A DNA stretch of 64,000 bases from Seminavis robusta (GCA_903772945.1 CAICTM010000131.1:46053-110052), one strand, 5' to 3'. Positions 53,643 through 64,000 are shown, counted from the first letter of the stretch. The notes: generated by a model not told the origin, from the letters alone. Program-made: numbers and translations.

Positions 53643-54413
53643 ATGGATCAGTCCTCACAATTTTTATCTGAGACAGATTCCTCTCACATTCTCAATCAGA
53701 AACAACAACTCCACCACACGATGATGGCTCCTCCTCAAATTGACATTGTCGAGACTTTGTTTCGCGAAGCTGCCCGTATCAACAGCAGCGCCGTGATCGA
53801 AGCAGCGAGGGGAAACGCTGCCGATGCAAGCTTGATCTTTCGCCATGCTCTCGAGGTGATCAGTCACATTAATGTAGAAGGACAGGATACTCCAGCGATG
53901 GAGGCAACTCGTCGCTCCAGGAATTTCTCTGGTCTGCAATTGCAGCTATCGAGCGATGATGACGGCTTTTGTGTTTACAACATGCTCCTGACGTTTGAAC
54001 AGGCTGCTCGGCCAACCAGCGCAATGGATCTTTCAGTATACAGCTCTGCCATTATTTTCAACTTGGGTCTTATCTTCCACCAACATGCCGTGGATATTGG
54101 ATCCATCAAGTTCTACCAAGCCGCTGATCGCATGTACGAAAAATGCTTGAACATCCTTCAAGCATTTCCAGCCTTTTGTGATCCGGACATGGATACCTTG
54201 CTGCTGGCAGCATTGAACAACCGAACACACATTGGCTTCAAGATGGGTACCTTTGACAGTGAAGACCATTCCTTGACAAAGATGCGCGAGATTTCCTGCA
54301 TGCTACTTTTCTCCCCTGACGCTACCATGCCACGACATGTGGAAGCGTCCATGGTCAATGAAATCCTCATCAACTCTATGCTTTCTGGTCCTGGTTGCGC
54401 TGCATGCGCCTAA
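53643..54413 (+). CDS. Helical TPR-like protein, hypothetical
   Basis: Single exon, 256 aa, no signal peptide or membrane span. The sequence is almost all helix: EAARINSSAVIEAARGNAAD followed by IFRHALEVISHINVEG, then SSAIIFNLGLIFHQHAVD and FYQAADRMYEKCLNILQA, then LLLAALNNRTHIGFKMG. The A/G/Y spacing resembles paired tetratricopeptide-like helices, and the IIFNLGLIFHQHA wording suggests a multi-copy diatom family, though I cannot name it. A role in protein-protein contact is the only reasonable guess. The C-terminus ends abruptly in a Cys-Ala run (GPGCAACA), and the frame could once have been longer. Confidence 0.65.
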   Translation: MDQSSQFLSETDSSHILNQKQQLHHTMMAPPQIDIVETLFREAARINSSAVIEAARGNAADASLIFRHALEVISHINVEGQDTPAMEATRRSRNFSGLQLQLSSDDDGFCVYNMLLTFEQAARPTSAMDLSVYSSAIIFNLGLIFHQHAVDIGSIKFYQAADRMYEKCLNILQAFPAFCDPDMDTLLLAALNNRTHIGFKMGTFDSEDHSLTKMREISCMLLFSPDATMPRHVEASMVNEILINSMLSGPGCAACA

Positions 54414-55556
54414 AACCCTTCCTCCTCCTGCCTCCTGGCTGACCAGGCCAAGCAAAAAAACCAATGATTTAGCACTATTGCCACCCACCTTTTCGGTTGG
54501 AACCTCTAGTCGGGCAACGTGCATCTGCATAATTAGCAATGACATCTTTTACATAACTCATGACTAAATACTTTCATAATGAAACTTGACAACAATAGTA
54601 CTGGTCGTTACGGCTCATCAGCAAAGGAAGACTTTCTTACAATCAAAGAGACTTTGCGACAGCTTCTAGTAGCTCCCACCATGATTTTCCATCCTAAAAC
54701 ATCTCATACAAGCCATTTTCATTCACTACATGGCGGTACGTGTAGCTCACTTTCAAAGGCATCACTAAAGCAGACAACGACGGCAAAGATGCCAAGACAC
54801 AGAGTGGGTACCTGTAGCTCTGCTTCAACAGCACTCTAGGAACGCAGTCTGCCTAGTACTACATGTAACGGTATAAGGAGCTATTGGGGCCATTGGAGCC
54901 CCACCTGAGTTGGAGAGACTGCTGATGGCATGCCCTCCAGCACAGGGCTCCCAAAGCTACATCATGTTGAATGCTGGAGGCATCAACGTGCACTTGAGGT
55001 TGATTTCTAAAGGCGGTGCAGTTACCCAACTAAGCAACGGGATGAACCTTCCCAGTTCGGCTAAGAAAGTTGCTAGTTGGGGCCATTGGAGCCCCACCTG
55101 AGTTGGAGACTGCTGATGGCATGCCGCCATCCAGCACATCAGCACATGGCTGCCAAAACTACATCATGCTGGAGCCATCAACGTGCACTTATGGTGCCTT
55201 GATGCTGTTCAGCTACTCAAGAGCTACCGTACTGAACTAAGCAACGGGATGAATATGCTTCTCGGATTAGCGGGCCGTTCGGCTCAAAGAAAGTTGCTAG
55301 TCTGAAACCGGCTGGAAAAGGGGCATAACAAATGCATGGCAAGTGCGCGTCCTAGCTATTGTCTCGCATCAGCTCCACCAACACGTACTCGAGCCTCTGA
55401 ATCTTTTTCCAAACCATGATTACTCAGCAGAGCTCCCAGCAGCCCCTTCCGTTCCCTGTCCTAGCCAAACTATGATTAATCAGCAGCAACATAGTATAGC
55501 CTTGTTGGCATCCCAACATCTTGTCTCAGGTGAATAAACTACGAAGTAAAGGCACG
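54414..55556. other. intergenic with tandem duplication
   Basis: 1.1 kb without a supported gene. It holds a two-copy direct repeat (54886-55302) and a shorter one, CCAAACCATGATTACTCAGCAG against CCAAACTATGATTAATCAGCAG in part, at about 55410-55490. Confidence 0.5.
54886..55302. repeat. imperfect tandem duplication, about 190-225 nt units
   Basis: Copy 1 is about 54886-55077, copy 2 about 55078-55302. Both start TTGGGGCCATTGGAGCCCCA (shown in part), pass through GGCATGCC, CTACATCATG and ATCAACGTGCACTT, and end AACTAAGCAACGGGATGAA ... AAGAAAGTTGCTAGT. Confidence 0.75.
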
Positions 55557-56366
55557 ATGCGGGTATGTATATTGATTAACTCTTGCTACCTCTTGGGCAT
55601 CGCTCCTCTATCTTGGGGCTTTGTGGTTGTTCCAGATGCTGCCTATCCCATCAAGACTTCCCTTAAGGCATCGCCGCGTGAACCCTTGGATACTGAAGTC
55701 GTTGGTCGAAGGGCACTGCTGCAAAATGCTGCCGGGACGGCGTTGATTAGTGCAACGTCTCTCCTCTTTGGCCTCCCATCTGTGGCGTCTGCTGCATCCT
55801 TCACGGCAGGAGGAACCCTGGTGGACCGTGAAGTGGGAGTCCAAGTGGGCAACCCCGAAGCCAGCGCCTCGCGCAAACCGGATAATTCCAATGTCATTTT
55901 TGACAAGGACCACTACTTCAAGTTTGGAGTCGCCGCTCCGTGGATCGAAAATGGCAGCACAGAGTTCCCCAAGTCCATGCCGTTTACACCCTCGCAGCAA
56001 CGCTATGATGCCTTGAAAAAATACGGGAATCGAGTCCGCAGTGGGGCAGAGTTTATTGGTAGCTTGGATACAGCCTCCATTCCAGATCCTGCCACCGCTC
56101 CCGAGTATTCCCTTCGGGCCATGGGGCTCTTGGCAAACAGCTTCTTGGCATCGGAGAATACTGGGGCTACCAATGAACTGTTTCTCGCCAGATGGTACAT
56201 TAATGAGATTTTTTTGCTGTTGAATGATGCTAGAGCCGCTGCTAGCCCAGAAGAAGCCACTGCATTCTACAAAAGTGCCAAGAAAGCGACAAACTCCTAT
56301 CTTGGACTCTTGAATCGAGTCATCAACGCAAAGGTTGGCGATCCTTTTGCAATGCTATCCGTGTAA
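55557..56366 (+). CDS. Thylakoid-lumen photosystem II extrinsic-type protein (PsbQ/Psb31-like)
   Basis: Single exon, 269 aa. The presequence is tripartite: a signal peptide ending in LSWGFVVVP, a transit segment, then a twin-Arg lumen signal (GRRALLQNAAGTALISATSLL, Arg51-Arg52) ending in VASAA at about 80. This routes the protein through plastid envelopes to the thylakoid lumen by the Tat path. The mature part of about 190 residues ends in a helical region (SLRAMGLLANSFLASENTG, ELFLARWYINEIFLLLNDA, EEATAFYKSAKKATNSYLGL) compatible with the four-helix bundle of PsbQ/Psb31 extrinsic subunits, which stabilise the oxygen-evolving complex. The N-terminal mature segment (FTAGGTLVDREVGVQVGNPE) is characteristic of related diatom lumen proteins. 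Exact subunit identity is not certain. The frame upstream of 55557 has only a TTG start. Confidence 0.75.
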   Translation: MRVCILINSCYLLGIAPLSWGFVVVPDAAYPIKTSLKASPREPLDTEVVGRRALLQNAAGTALISATSLLFGLPSVASAASFTAGGTLVDREVGVQVGNPEASASRKPDNSNVIFDKDHYFKFGVAAPWIENGSTEFPKSMPFTPSQQRYDALKKYGNRVRSGAEFIGSLDTASIPDPATAPEYSLRAMGLLANSFLASENTGATNELFLARWYINEIFLLLNDARAAASPEEATAFYKSAKKATNSYLGLLNRVINAKVGDPFAMLSV

Positions 56367-56594
56367 TTATTGCTATCCCATGGACAGGACCAAGACGACT
56401 GGGTTGGTTGTCAGGATGCAACAATCACATGATTCATCTAGTATCTTGATGGATTCCGGCTTAATTGAACGCCGCCTTGGAGCAACAACTGCATCCAAAT
56501 AGCAGGGAGCCTACCAGAATATTTGCACCTCTATCGCGCTATCTAGCAAGCAATCTTCCGTTCCAGCGAAGCAAATACACAGCAACTAAAATAG

Positions 56595-57488
56595 CTATGC
56601 TTCCTTGGGCAACACATACGTCTTTTGTTGTCTCATCTCTTCCAGGAACAACTTGGTATTCTGTCGATAGACAAAGAATTGTACAAACATGACAAAGTTC
56701 AACAGGGCACTCACAGAGTACCAAGAAAGGGCTGCCATGTCAAATCCAACTTCTTTAATGGTGGTCAATATCCTCCCCAAGTTTCCACCCAAACTAATGG
56801 CCGTAGTGACAATGGACTGTGTACCCGTGTGTTGTATTGAGTAGGCTTCCATAATCTGGTTGCCTCGGGCATATGCCATGAGGGGTAGCACGGACGACAT
56901 TAACAGATAATACCGTGACGGTGGTAGAAAATGCACGACATTGAAAATGTACAGGACAGAGAGGCATGTCACTTGTAGCTTTTCTTTTTGCGTTGTTACC
57001 AACCGTGTCGTCGAGTGGATTGTAGAAGGATTCTCTATTAGCGAGGAAGTGGATGAAGGAGCCTTGTGGGATCCTTTTTTGGGATGATCCTCGGAATACT
57101 GCCACATGAGAAGCATCATCATGGTACATTGCAACGCGATGGCGACATTTTCGCCATATGCTGTAAAGGGAAACCGTTGCAAGTACCCGTAGAGTGTCGC
57201 ATTGACCATGATGATGGTTTCCCCATAAATGGAACTCTTGGGTAGCCCTGCCACCGACTTGGATTGGACAATGTTGACCAATGTGGGTGCCTTGTTCAGC
57301 ATGGCCCCTGCAATCATGGAAATTCCCATGCACTTGACCACCACTTGCATCCAACAGTCGTAAATCATGTGAAAGGGGAGACCTGCCAAACAAATGTCGG
57401 GCGAAATGTTGGGATTGGGAGTGCTACCCCAGATCCATTTTCCTATCGACGCGACCAAGGGAGACTCTAAAATGGAATTTCTTATCAT
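56595..57488 (-). CDS. MPDU1: MPDU1-like PQ-loop membrane protein (mannose-P-dolichol utilization)
   Basis: Single exon, 297 aa, about seven membrane segments. Two PQ-loop repeats: NKAPTLVNIVQSKSVAGLP (65-83), followed by SSIYGETIIMVNATLYGYLQ, and a second around TGTQSIVTTAISLGGNLGRI with IKEVGFDMAALSWYSVSALL. The first repeat's KxPQ is KAPT here, as in MPDU1 proteins. The family is needed in the ER for use of dolichol-phosphate mannose and glucose in N-glycans and GPI anchors. A Ser/Lys-rich loop (KKGSHKAPSSTSSLIENPS) between the halves and the C-terminal tail (LFLEEMRQQKTYVLPKEA) lie outside the membrane. It has no neighbour in the same pathway. Confidence 0.85.
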   Translation of the reverse strand: MIRNSILESPLVASIGKWIWGSTPNPNISPDICLAGLPFHMIYDCWMQVVVKCMGISMIAGAMLNKAPTLVNIVQSKSVAGLPKSSIYGETIIMVNATLYGYLQRFPFTAYGENVAIALQCTMMMLLMWQYSEDHPKKGSHKAPSSTSSLIENPSTIHSTTRLVTTQKEKLQVTCLSVLYIFNVVHFLPPSRYYLLMSSVLPLMAYARGNQIMEAYSIQHTGTQSIVTTAISLGGNLGRILTTIKEVGFDMAALSWYSVSALLNFVMFVQFFVYRQNTKLFLEEMRQQKTYVLPKEA

Positions 57489-58671
57489 GGTTGTTATGGA
57501 AGATTGGAAGCCTCTTTATAGTAGTATACACTTTGAGAATCAATCTGCCTAAAAGGTGCCTGCTCCACTTCGTTGGCTTTGGGCTTTGGGCTGCCGTCCT
57601 TTCCGCTTGCCGTTTTTGTTGTCGCCAATGCAGCCAGATCGAAATTGTTGGCTTGTCACCTGATATCGCCCTGCGTCATGTCGAAAAATTAAAGGGTTAA
57701 GGATACCGGTCTGTGGATTGCGGTTGCTCACGTGCGCGCCGGACCAGTTGGGTGTGGGAGTGGTGTGGGAATGTACTTTACGTAGTATTGGTGCGGTCGC
57801 GTTTGTTGTTATTACCCGGTACGTACCCCCGGTCCCGGAACAATCCTGCACTGCGTGGGCTCCCAATCACTCTGAGGGAGGACCTTGTGGTTACTAGTAC
57901 GGCAATAGCTGCCTGAAGGTTGTCAAGAATATATATTATGCGAAGTAAAGGGCAGTTGTTGGAACTTCTGCATGCTAACGAAGTCAAATGGAAAAAAGGC
58001 TAGAACTTCTGCTACGAGCAATGGAACATCCACGATCCACGAGAAGGTTTGTCACGAATGATCCATCGAATGTTGGCCTTCGTTTTATTTCGTATTCTAA
58101 AGAGAGGGCCCTGGGGCTTCTGTGTTATTGCATACTAAAGGTTCTCACAATGGACTTGGTTCTTCTTCTGGGTGAATTTGAAGAGGCTTCTCCCGGAGTC
58201 ACGGATACGCTACTATCGGCAAAGCTGCAACAAAGATACGAAGCGTGAAAGGGCCGAAAATCACGATTTGCCCAACCCCAATCAGAAATACGAAGCCGAA
58301 ACTATAAAATTGAAACGGAAACAAAACTGAAACCAAATTTGCTACCTTCATAATGTAATAAATAGTAAAATCAAACCGAAACACCCAAGTCCAAACACCT
58401 ATATTAGTAAAATCGGAGCACCAGGAAATAACTGTAAATCCCCATTCCGGGCTGTTTTATCGAACTTGCTCAAAACCAGCTCTTCAAACCCCAGTTGGCC
58501 ATTCCTTATCACGGAAACTACGGTATTGCATAAATAAACAACCTAACAAGCCTTCTGTCACGAGCAACCTCTGGAACCGCGCCTCAAGGGTCGCCTGAAA
58601 CATTCCAACTCTCCCTCCGAAAGCCATCTACTTATCTACCGGTATCAATCTATCTCATAGTTTTTGTTCTC
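57489..58671. other. intergenic, nothing recognised
   Basis: 1.2 kb between divergent genes. It is AT-rich in the stretch 58260-58440 with CCGAAAC repeats (CGAAACTATAAAATTGAAACGG and similar pieces). No gene. Confidence 0.5.
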
Positions 58672-60480
58672 ATGTTCAAGCTTCTTCTTACCGCGACGTT
58701 GCTGTGGGTGCTCCCCGAAGTCGCTTTCGGGGTCAACGGAACCGTCCGTGCTGGTGTTGGCTCCCAAGCTCTAAAGGATGGCATTGTCGACAGTTCTGTT
58801 GATAACCTTGACGATGCCCTGCTTCTCAACCAGGTCGATTCACGCCACCGACAGCTGGCTGGACCCGTCGTTGCTCTTTTATGGAAGGCTGGTTCTGCTA
58901 TAGGAACAGGTACCGCTGTGCTTGAGACGGCGACAAACTGTGGGACATTTTCGGTGCCGCCTGGACCGCCAATGATGATAATCCTCTGTGGGGTACACAG
59001 CATGCTTCTCCCACGATCAACATTTTTGCCGATGAAACCACCTTGCGAATTTTCATTCAACAACCAAACCCCATAGGGGAATACGAGGACGACGATCCTG
59101 CTACTATTGAAGGGACAGTGAAAGTGGCTACCAAGATTGGCAATGTGGATGCTTGGAATTTTTCGCTGACATTCCGGTATGAGGACGGTTGGACTGAGGA
59201 TGGGTTGTTCCTGAATGGGTGGGTGAAACATCTCATGAAGCCGACAGCGCCAGGACACGAACGCGACCTTGGAACGTTCGGGAGGGAAATTGTCGTTTCG
59301 AATTATATCAAGAACGAATGGAACTCGGACGCAACGATTGGATCCAATGGTGGGAGGCCATGGGAAAAGCATCCCGGCGACGTACATTACGACTGCGTGA
59401 CCAAAAACTTCATGGAAACTGTAGGAAGCATCAATAGTTGGTCGTTTGTGCTCGTGGCTTCTCATGTGGACAGCCTTGAAGCCAAGGGCGATCCCCATTT
59501 CCAGACTTGGAGTGGCCGTGGGTTCGACTATCATGGGGTAAGCCAAACATAATGCTGCTGATTGAAGAAGAAGGCGGCACTCGCTTGCCCCTCTCTTCGC
59601 CTTTGGTGCGCACACGTCCAAGGAGTGTGATTTGGTGTTGCTGTCAGCGCCAAACTTCCTGTACGGTCCACTTGACATTCACATTCGCACCAAGAGTCGC
59701 TATGGTTAGTAAGCTTGAACAGACGCTGTCTTGCTTGCACTGCTGCTTTGGCTTACGAATTCTTTCTCCTTTTCTTTCAAACGGTGCAGACTACTCCTAC
59801 ATTGAGACGGCAGCCGTTCGAATTGGAGAGGATATCCTAGAAGTATCCAGTTGGGGAGATTATGCCCTCAATGGAGTGGACGGAGCGTTAGGTCCAAATG
59901 GACATGAGGTTCCCATTTTGGGAGGGTACAGTGTCAGCTACAGACAAGCTGATGACAAGAGACATGTCTTCGAGATTCGAAATGATAAAGTTGGAGCGCA
60001 CATCAAGGTCTCTTCTTTCAAAGATTGGGTCAATGTCGAGGTGCTGCCGGTCCCCCCAGAGAGCTTTGTCGGGAGCTTTGGCTTGATGGGAAGCTTCCCT
60101 ACCGGCCAGATGTTGGCTCGAAATGGGAAGACTGTCATGGACGATCCAAAAGCTGTCGGCCAAGAGTGGCAAGTCCTTCCTTCTGAGCCCAGCCTCTTTC
60201 GGGTCGCCTCTTCGGGCTCCGATCGATGCATTCTACCTGATCAAGTCAAGGCCAGCAAAGCCCGTCGTCGACTAGGAGAGTCTGTCTCCCGTAGCCAAGC
60301 GGAAGTAGCCTGCGTCAAATCCTCTCGCTTTAAAGACTTGGAAAATTGCATCTTTGATGGTAAGACGAAACTGCTCGTTCCTTGCCTCGTTTGCTGCCCA
60401 GAATCGCTAATCTGCTTTCGCTTGTGCTCAAAACAGTCATGGCCAGCGGAGACATCGAAATGGCTCTCAATGGCTTGTGA
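58672..60480 (+). CDS. Secreted von Willebrand factor type D domain protein, one apparent frameshift
   Basis: Four exons, 58672-59537 (with one base missing near 58935), 59623-59704, 59790-60359 and 60437-60480; about 520 aa. Signal peptide MFKLLLTATLLWVLPEVAFG. An RHRQLAGP RxL-like site and a conserved segment (LWDIFGAAWTANDDNPLW, then TINIFADETTLRIFIQQP) precede the D domain. The domain starts with GDPHFQTWSGRGFDYHG, continues over the intron as ECDLVLLSAPNF and DIHIRTKSRY, then YIETAAVRIGEDILEV and GSFGLMGSFPTG, and ends with Cys and DVMASGDIEMA. VWD domains mediate adhesion or multimer formation. Phases of exons 2-4 agree exactly. In exon 1 the frame from the ATG reads ...AVLETAT then derails; the same DNA in the next frame gives KLWDIFGAAW. 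One missing base or assembly error would explain it. It is probably an extracellular adhesive. Confidence 0.75.
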
Positions 60481-61480
60481 AAACTAGGTTAGGCGCAATT
60501 TCTGCACGGTTTGCATGTCATAGCAGTACATACACATCCATATTCATTCATGAGAAAGGTTCAGGTCTTGAGGCTGAGGAACCGGGCCCAATTCATTCTT
60601 TTGCGTTGCATTTCCAGATTCGATTCAGACAGCATGTACGCTACCGAATCGTTTGAAAACTAGATCATCTGGGGCCCTCCACACCATCACCAACGTCGAC
60701 CGATTCCAGACGTGGAACACGCTTCTCCGAATGTCGGTTCTTCAACGATCGGTTCCGTGAAGTCTAGTACTAGTGGATAGGTAGAGTTGTTAATGCAACA
60801 ATTGAAAATGCCTAAGGCTAGTCTAATTCCTCTAGAATGGAATCATCCGCCTCCAGGAGTGCTTGCGGTGGTGGACTATCTATGTCAAAAACGTATCAAT
60901 TCCTCTCCATTGTCGTCTAGGACGATTATGACCCATGATTTAGTGATCCCAGAAAAGCATGTTTCAAGGTGTCAGCCGCGCTTGGGCGTTGCTCCAGAGC
61001 ATTGTTGGTAAGCAAGCGGACGAGGTTGTGCCCGGGCTCGTCTAGTTGGTCCCACGACTGCAAAAGTATCCCAAATTGCCACATGTCGGCCGATGCAGTC
61101 GATCGAAAACCGGCCGTCGTAAACTCTGGAGGCTGTAGAGCAGGGTGGTAGTCTCCTGGTTCTGAATTATCGTAATCTGCGACGGGATACAGCTTACAAT
61201 TCAGCTTTACAGCTTTACAATTAGCAGGCTTATTCTAGAAATAATCAATAACTGCTCCTTATTGGAAATACAATTTTACATCTCTTAGATCGTTAGATTA
61301 ATCAATCCAAATGGTATTGTCGCATGGTAGCATGCGAGGTTATGAGATTTACTCATTCTTATTCTTATATGTCTATCCTTATGGTTGTCAATGGATTGCT
61401 ACTCCTTGATGCAGATGCTCCAGAGTTTCCTTTGCATCTTCATCGTAGTCTCTTCCCTTTATTGCAACTTAATTCCCTTG

Positions 61481-61531
61481 GATTCGCTCGTAAGCAATCC
61501 TCTCTTTGTGGTGATTCGCTCGTAAGCAATC
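61481..61531. repeat. 19-bp direct repeat, two copies
   Basis: GATTCGCTCGTAAGCAATC at 61481-61499 and 61513-61531. Confidence 0.9.
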
Positions 61532-61581
61532 AAACCATGGACTCCTACAGGAGTCCACCTTTCATCCTGTCGTTGATCGAA

Positions 61582-61739
61582 ATCGCGATGAGGATCCGCA
61601 TACGTTATAACGGTGAATCCTATCCGTGATAGCCATGCATCATTCATCGTCGCGACAACAGAGGTCGCGATCGCGAGAATCGCGATGAGGATCCGCCTAC
61701 GTATACGGTGGACTCCTATCCGTGATAGCCATGCATCAT
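61582..61739. repeat. about 61-bp direct repeat, 97-nt period
   Basis: Copies at 61582-61643 and 61679-61739 both start ATCGCGATGAGGATCCGC and end TATCCGTGATAGCCATGCAT-CAT. Confidence 0.85.
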
Positions 61740-61756
61740 CTCATCGGTCGCGATCG

Positions 61757-61792
61757 ATCGATCCAAGTTAACAGATCGATCCAAGTTAACAG
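61757..61792. repeat. 18-bp tandem repeat, two copies
   Basis: ATCGATCCAAGTTAACAG occurs twice head to tail. Confidence 0.9.
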
Positions 61793-62013
61793 AATTCATC
61801 GAAAAATGAGCTCCATCTGCGATGAGGCTCGGCCTGTGTGTCATGCATTGAGTCATGCTTCGGGAGCCATTTCACCCTCTATTATGGATTCGAATCACCG
61901 GAGCTTAAGTCTTTTATTGAGTCAATGCTTCAGTTCCTCACTTTTTCATTAACTCGACGGAGAGGTACACTGATGTTGTTTTGAACACGGAACGACGATC
62001 CATCGCTCGGGTT

Positions 62014-62069
62014 AACAACAAACTGCCGATCGATAACAACAAGCTGCCGATCGATAACAACAAGCTCAG
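62014..62069. repeat. 21-bp tandem repeat, two and a half copies
   Basis: Units of AACAACAA(A/G)CTGCCGATC followed by GAT at 62014, 62035 and, partly, 62056. Confidence 0.9.
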
Positions 62070-62459
62070 TCTACCTAGGACTGGCATTGTCGTTTTGCCT
62101 GGCTTCAGATAACTGGCTTGCAGTTTGGTCGTTTGAACTGTCGCTTGAAGTACTCGGAGGATTCGCTCGCTCTACAACAACACGAGCGATCGGCTTTGAA
62201 TTCAAACTCGACGACGAATCCACTACGTTGGTGGATCCTTCGAAGCTCCCTTCTAAAGCTCATAAATTCCATCTTCGATTGACTCGATTGACTGGATATC
62301 CACCGGCTCCTCTTGTTGCCACTGCTGCTCCTCTGCTGTTGACCTGTTGATTTCACTGCCTCCTATTTCATCAGCTATTGATGGACTTGACGACGCTTCT
62401 CTGCTTCAGCATCTTCATCATCATCACTTCAACTTCTTCAACAGTACCAGCACCAGCGC

Positions 62460-64000
62460 CATTCTTCAGTCCTAGAGGAATTGTCCAAGCTTTCTTTGAC
62501 CAGATCCCATTGAGCCACTATCAGACCCAACCATGACTGCAGCACATTGACCAGTTCATTCCAGGAGCTCTCCAGCACATTGGGAAAACCAAAGAAAAGA
62601 CCAAGCTTACAGAAGCCCCACGACTTGGAGGTATCAACACACTGGAGCCTGGACAGGATCTGGCTCAGATGGACTGGGAAAGGACCTCAAAGCACCCTAT
62701 GCCTCAGGGTTTCCATGGTGACGACCATCTGAAACATCACACCACACTCAGCCTATGAATTGGCATGCAAGAAAGGACTGAAGGATTCCACCAGTCTACT
62801 ATTCTCCACTCTGACTGAGTCCAATGCTTCTGGGTCTCATGTGCTAGCCTCTCTTATCGCCTTTGAAAGTATGATGACAGAACATGGAATGGAAGGGGTT
62901 TCCAGCTTGTTGTTGGAGACCTTAATACCAACACTATTAATAAAATCAACATGTTCCTGCTCCTGGACAGGTTTCAGATCTATGATGGAAAAATGGCATC
63001 AGGACCTCACAGTCAATGGGGTGACTCATCGATGCTGGAACTCTGAAGCAACATCTGTTTGCCAGTATGATTTGACAAACCTTGCCTGTCAGGAAAGGCT
63101 GTTCTAAATTCTTGCCTGATGCTCTCCAGGAGAACTCAAATCTATGTTCCTGAGCAAACACAATGGGCCCAACTTCTCTTGGCTCTTCTGCAGAAATATA
63201 CAGACCTTCTCTCAGTAAGATTGAAACCTCAAAGCCAAGCTACTCCACTTGGACATCACCAAGTTCCTGGGGAGAATGTTTCCATGTATGTTGTGATGAA
63301 AGCAAGATCATCAAAGAGATTCGATTAAACTTTATGTCCAGTGATCCTTGCCTGAACTAACCAGCACATCCCTGAGAGGTCTCCTTGGCTGTGGTTGTCC
63401 ATACTTTCGATCCAAAGTCCATGAGCTTGTTGTCAGAGTGACATCAACGGATTTGATAGCAACTATGGAACAAACAATTGGAAGCACTCGACACTTTGAA
63501 TGACTTGGATGCCTCTATCGGGTCTCATCAACCAGAAAATTATGAGCCTGCCAACATCTTGGATCCAAGGGATCCCAGGCCAAAGCCTTCAGGCAGCAAT
63601 TGACAAAGCAGTTGAGGCAAAGTTGGGAGTTTCACTCAGGATCGAAACAGTGGATCACCAGTGGCGGTACCGTCCTCTGGAGGCGCCTGCTTTGATGTGG
63701 AGCTACTGATCATCATGAACGATCCAGCATGTCCCAAGGGAGGTGCTCCCAAGGAAACAGGTCTGAGTGCTGAAACCAACTCAAACTCACAACTCTTATC
63801 AAAGACAAGCTTGCTTCCATGCCTCCAAGGAGAACATTCCCGATGATGCCAACCACACCATTTCTGTTGATGGGAAGGTGGTTGCTAATACTGTCGCAAC
63901 TGTGGAAGGTTCTCCAAAGGACAGTGCTCATTTCACCATAACATCGTGGGTTCCGCAAGTTTCCTTACAAGGCACCTCTTTCGGTGGCAACACTCCTCCA
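62460..64000 (+). pseudogene. decayed coding region, possibly mobile-element derived
   Basis: All three plus frames carry stretches of protein-like sequence broken by stops. Examples are HIGKTKEKTKLTEAPRLGGI (about 62575-62635), STSLLFSTLTESNASGSHVL (about 62785-62845, in a frame with a TGA at 62730) and EIYRPSLSKIETSKPSYSTW (about 63190-63250), then VEGSPKDSAHFTITSWVP near the window end. No reverse transcriptase, integrase or transposase motif is visible. It reads like an old, frame-broken open frame that runs off the window edge. Its position beside clustered short repeats would suit a degenerate transposon, but this is not shown. Confidence 0.3.

Larger units (their letters stand above)
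60481..62459. other. intergenic repeats
   Basis: 2 kb without a supported gene. Several short direct repeats are listed separately. Composition differs from the gene-rich part, with many GATCGAT steps. Confidence 0.5.

Noticed and set aside
53212-53658. 148-codon minus-strand frame
   Set aside because: Starts at GTG, overlaps the start of the plus-strand gene at 53643 and has no domain.

Overview
This window is nuclear DNA of a diatom, most likely a raphid pennate. The evidence is a fucoxanthin chlorophyll a/c light-harvesting protein, several plastid precursors with the stramenopile signal-peptide plus ASAFAP-type junction, short GT-AG introns of mostly 65-150 nt, diatom-style LRR, von Willebrand D and EGF membrane proteins, and silaffin-like Ser/Lys/Gly/His-rich secreted proteins. 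The species cannot be fixed from sequence alone; Seminavis or a relative would fit, but that is a guess. I saw no tRNA, rRNA, CRISPR array or intact transposon.

Layout. 1-3.1 kb: no gene. 3.1-21.5 kb: a fibronectin-III/nucleoredoxin fusion divergent from a light-harvesting protein; a nine-span membrane protein; a CX9C protein; a broken acyltransferase-like gene; a ketopantoate-reductase-family protein divergent from an LRR protein; a hypothetical; an acyl-protein-thioesterase-like esterase divergent from a plastid double-GST-N protein; a cysteine-rich single-pass membrane protein. 21.5-23.8 kb: repeats, including a tandem array of exon/intron-like cassettes. 23.8-34.8 kb: an ADP-ribosyltransferase-domain protein divergent from PPi-dependent phosphofructokinase; a nine-exon EGF multi-pass receptor-like gene divergent from a two-span protein; a divergent pair of plastid proteins sharing a 220-bp promoter with a TGACGTCA palindrome. 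36-40.6 kb: a cysteine-rich secreted protein with a collagen-like tail and an ALY/CHTOP-like mRNA-export protein.

41-49.3 kb is the most unusual stretch. Three same-strand genes encode signal-peptide proteins of extreme composition: Ser/Gly/Lys; Lys/Tyr/His/Gly repeats; and poly-Asp/Ser/Lys with SKGSK and SHRGSGRG repeats. Two carry several RxL sites of the kind cleaved in known diatom silica proteins. All three have an AT-rich GAGTTTAAATTT-like element about 125-170 bp upstream of the ATG. I read this as a candidate biosilica (frustule) protein cluster.

50-60.5 kb: a prolyl-4-hydroxylase-like dioxygenase, a decayed LRR gene, a TPR-like protein, a thylakoid-lumen PsbQ/Psb31-like protein, an MPDU1 homologue and a secreted von Willebrand D protein with an apparent frameshift. 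60.5-64 kb: short tandem repeats and decayed coding sequence.

The genes are not an operon. Recurring themes are plastid function (light harvesting, lumen protein, three other plastid precursors) and secretory or cell-surface proteins (LRR, EGF, VWD, Cys-rich, biosilica candidates). The hydroxylase and MPDU1 could serve modification of such proteins, but that link is inference. All exon boundaries were found by eye from splice consensus and reading-frame continuity.
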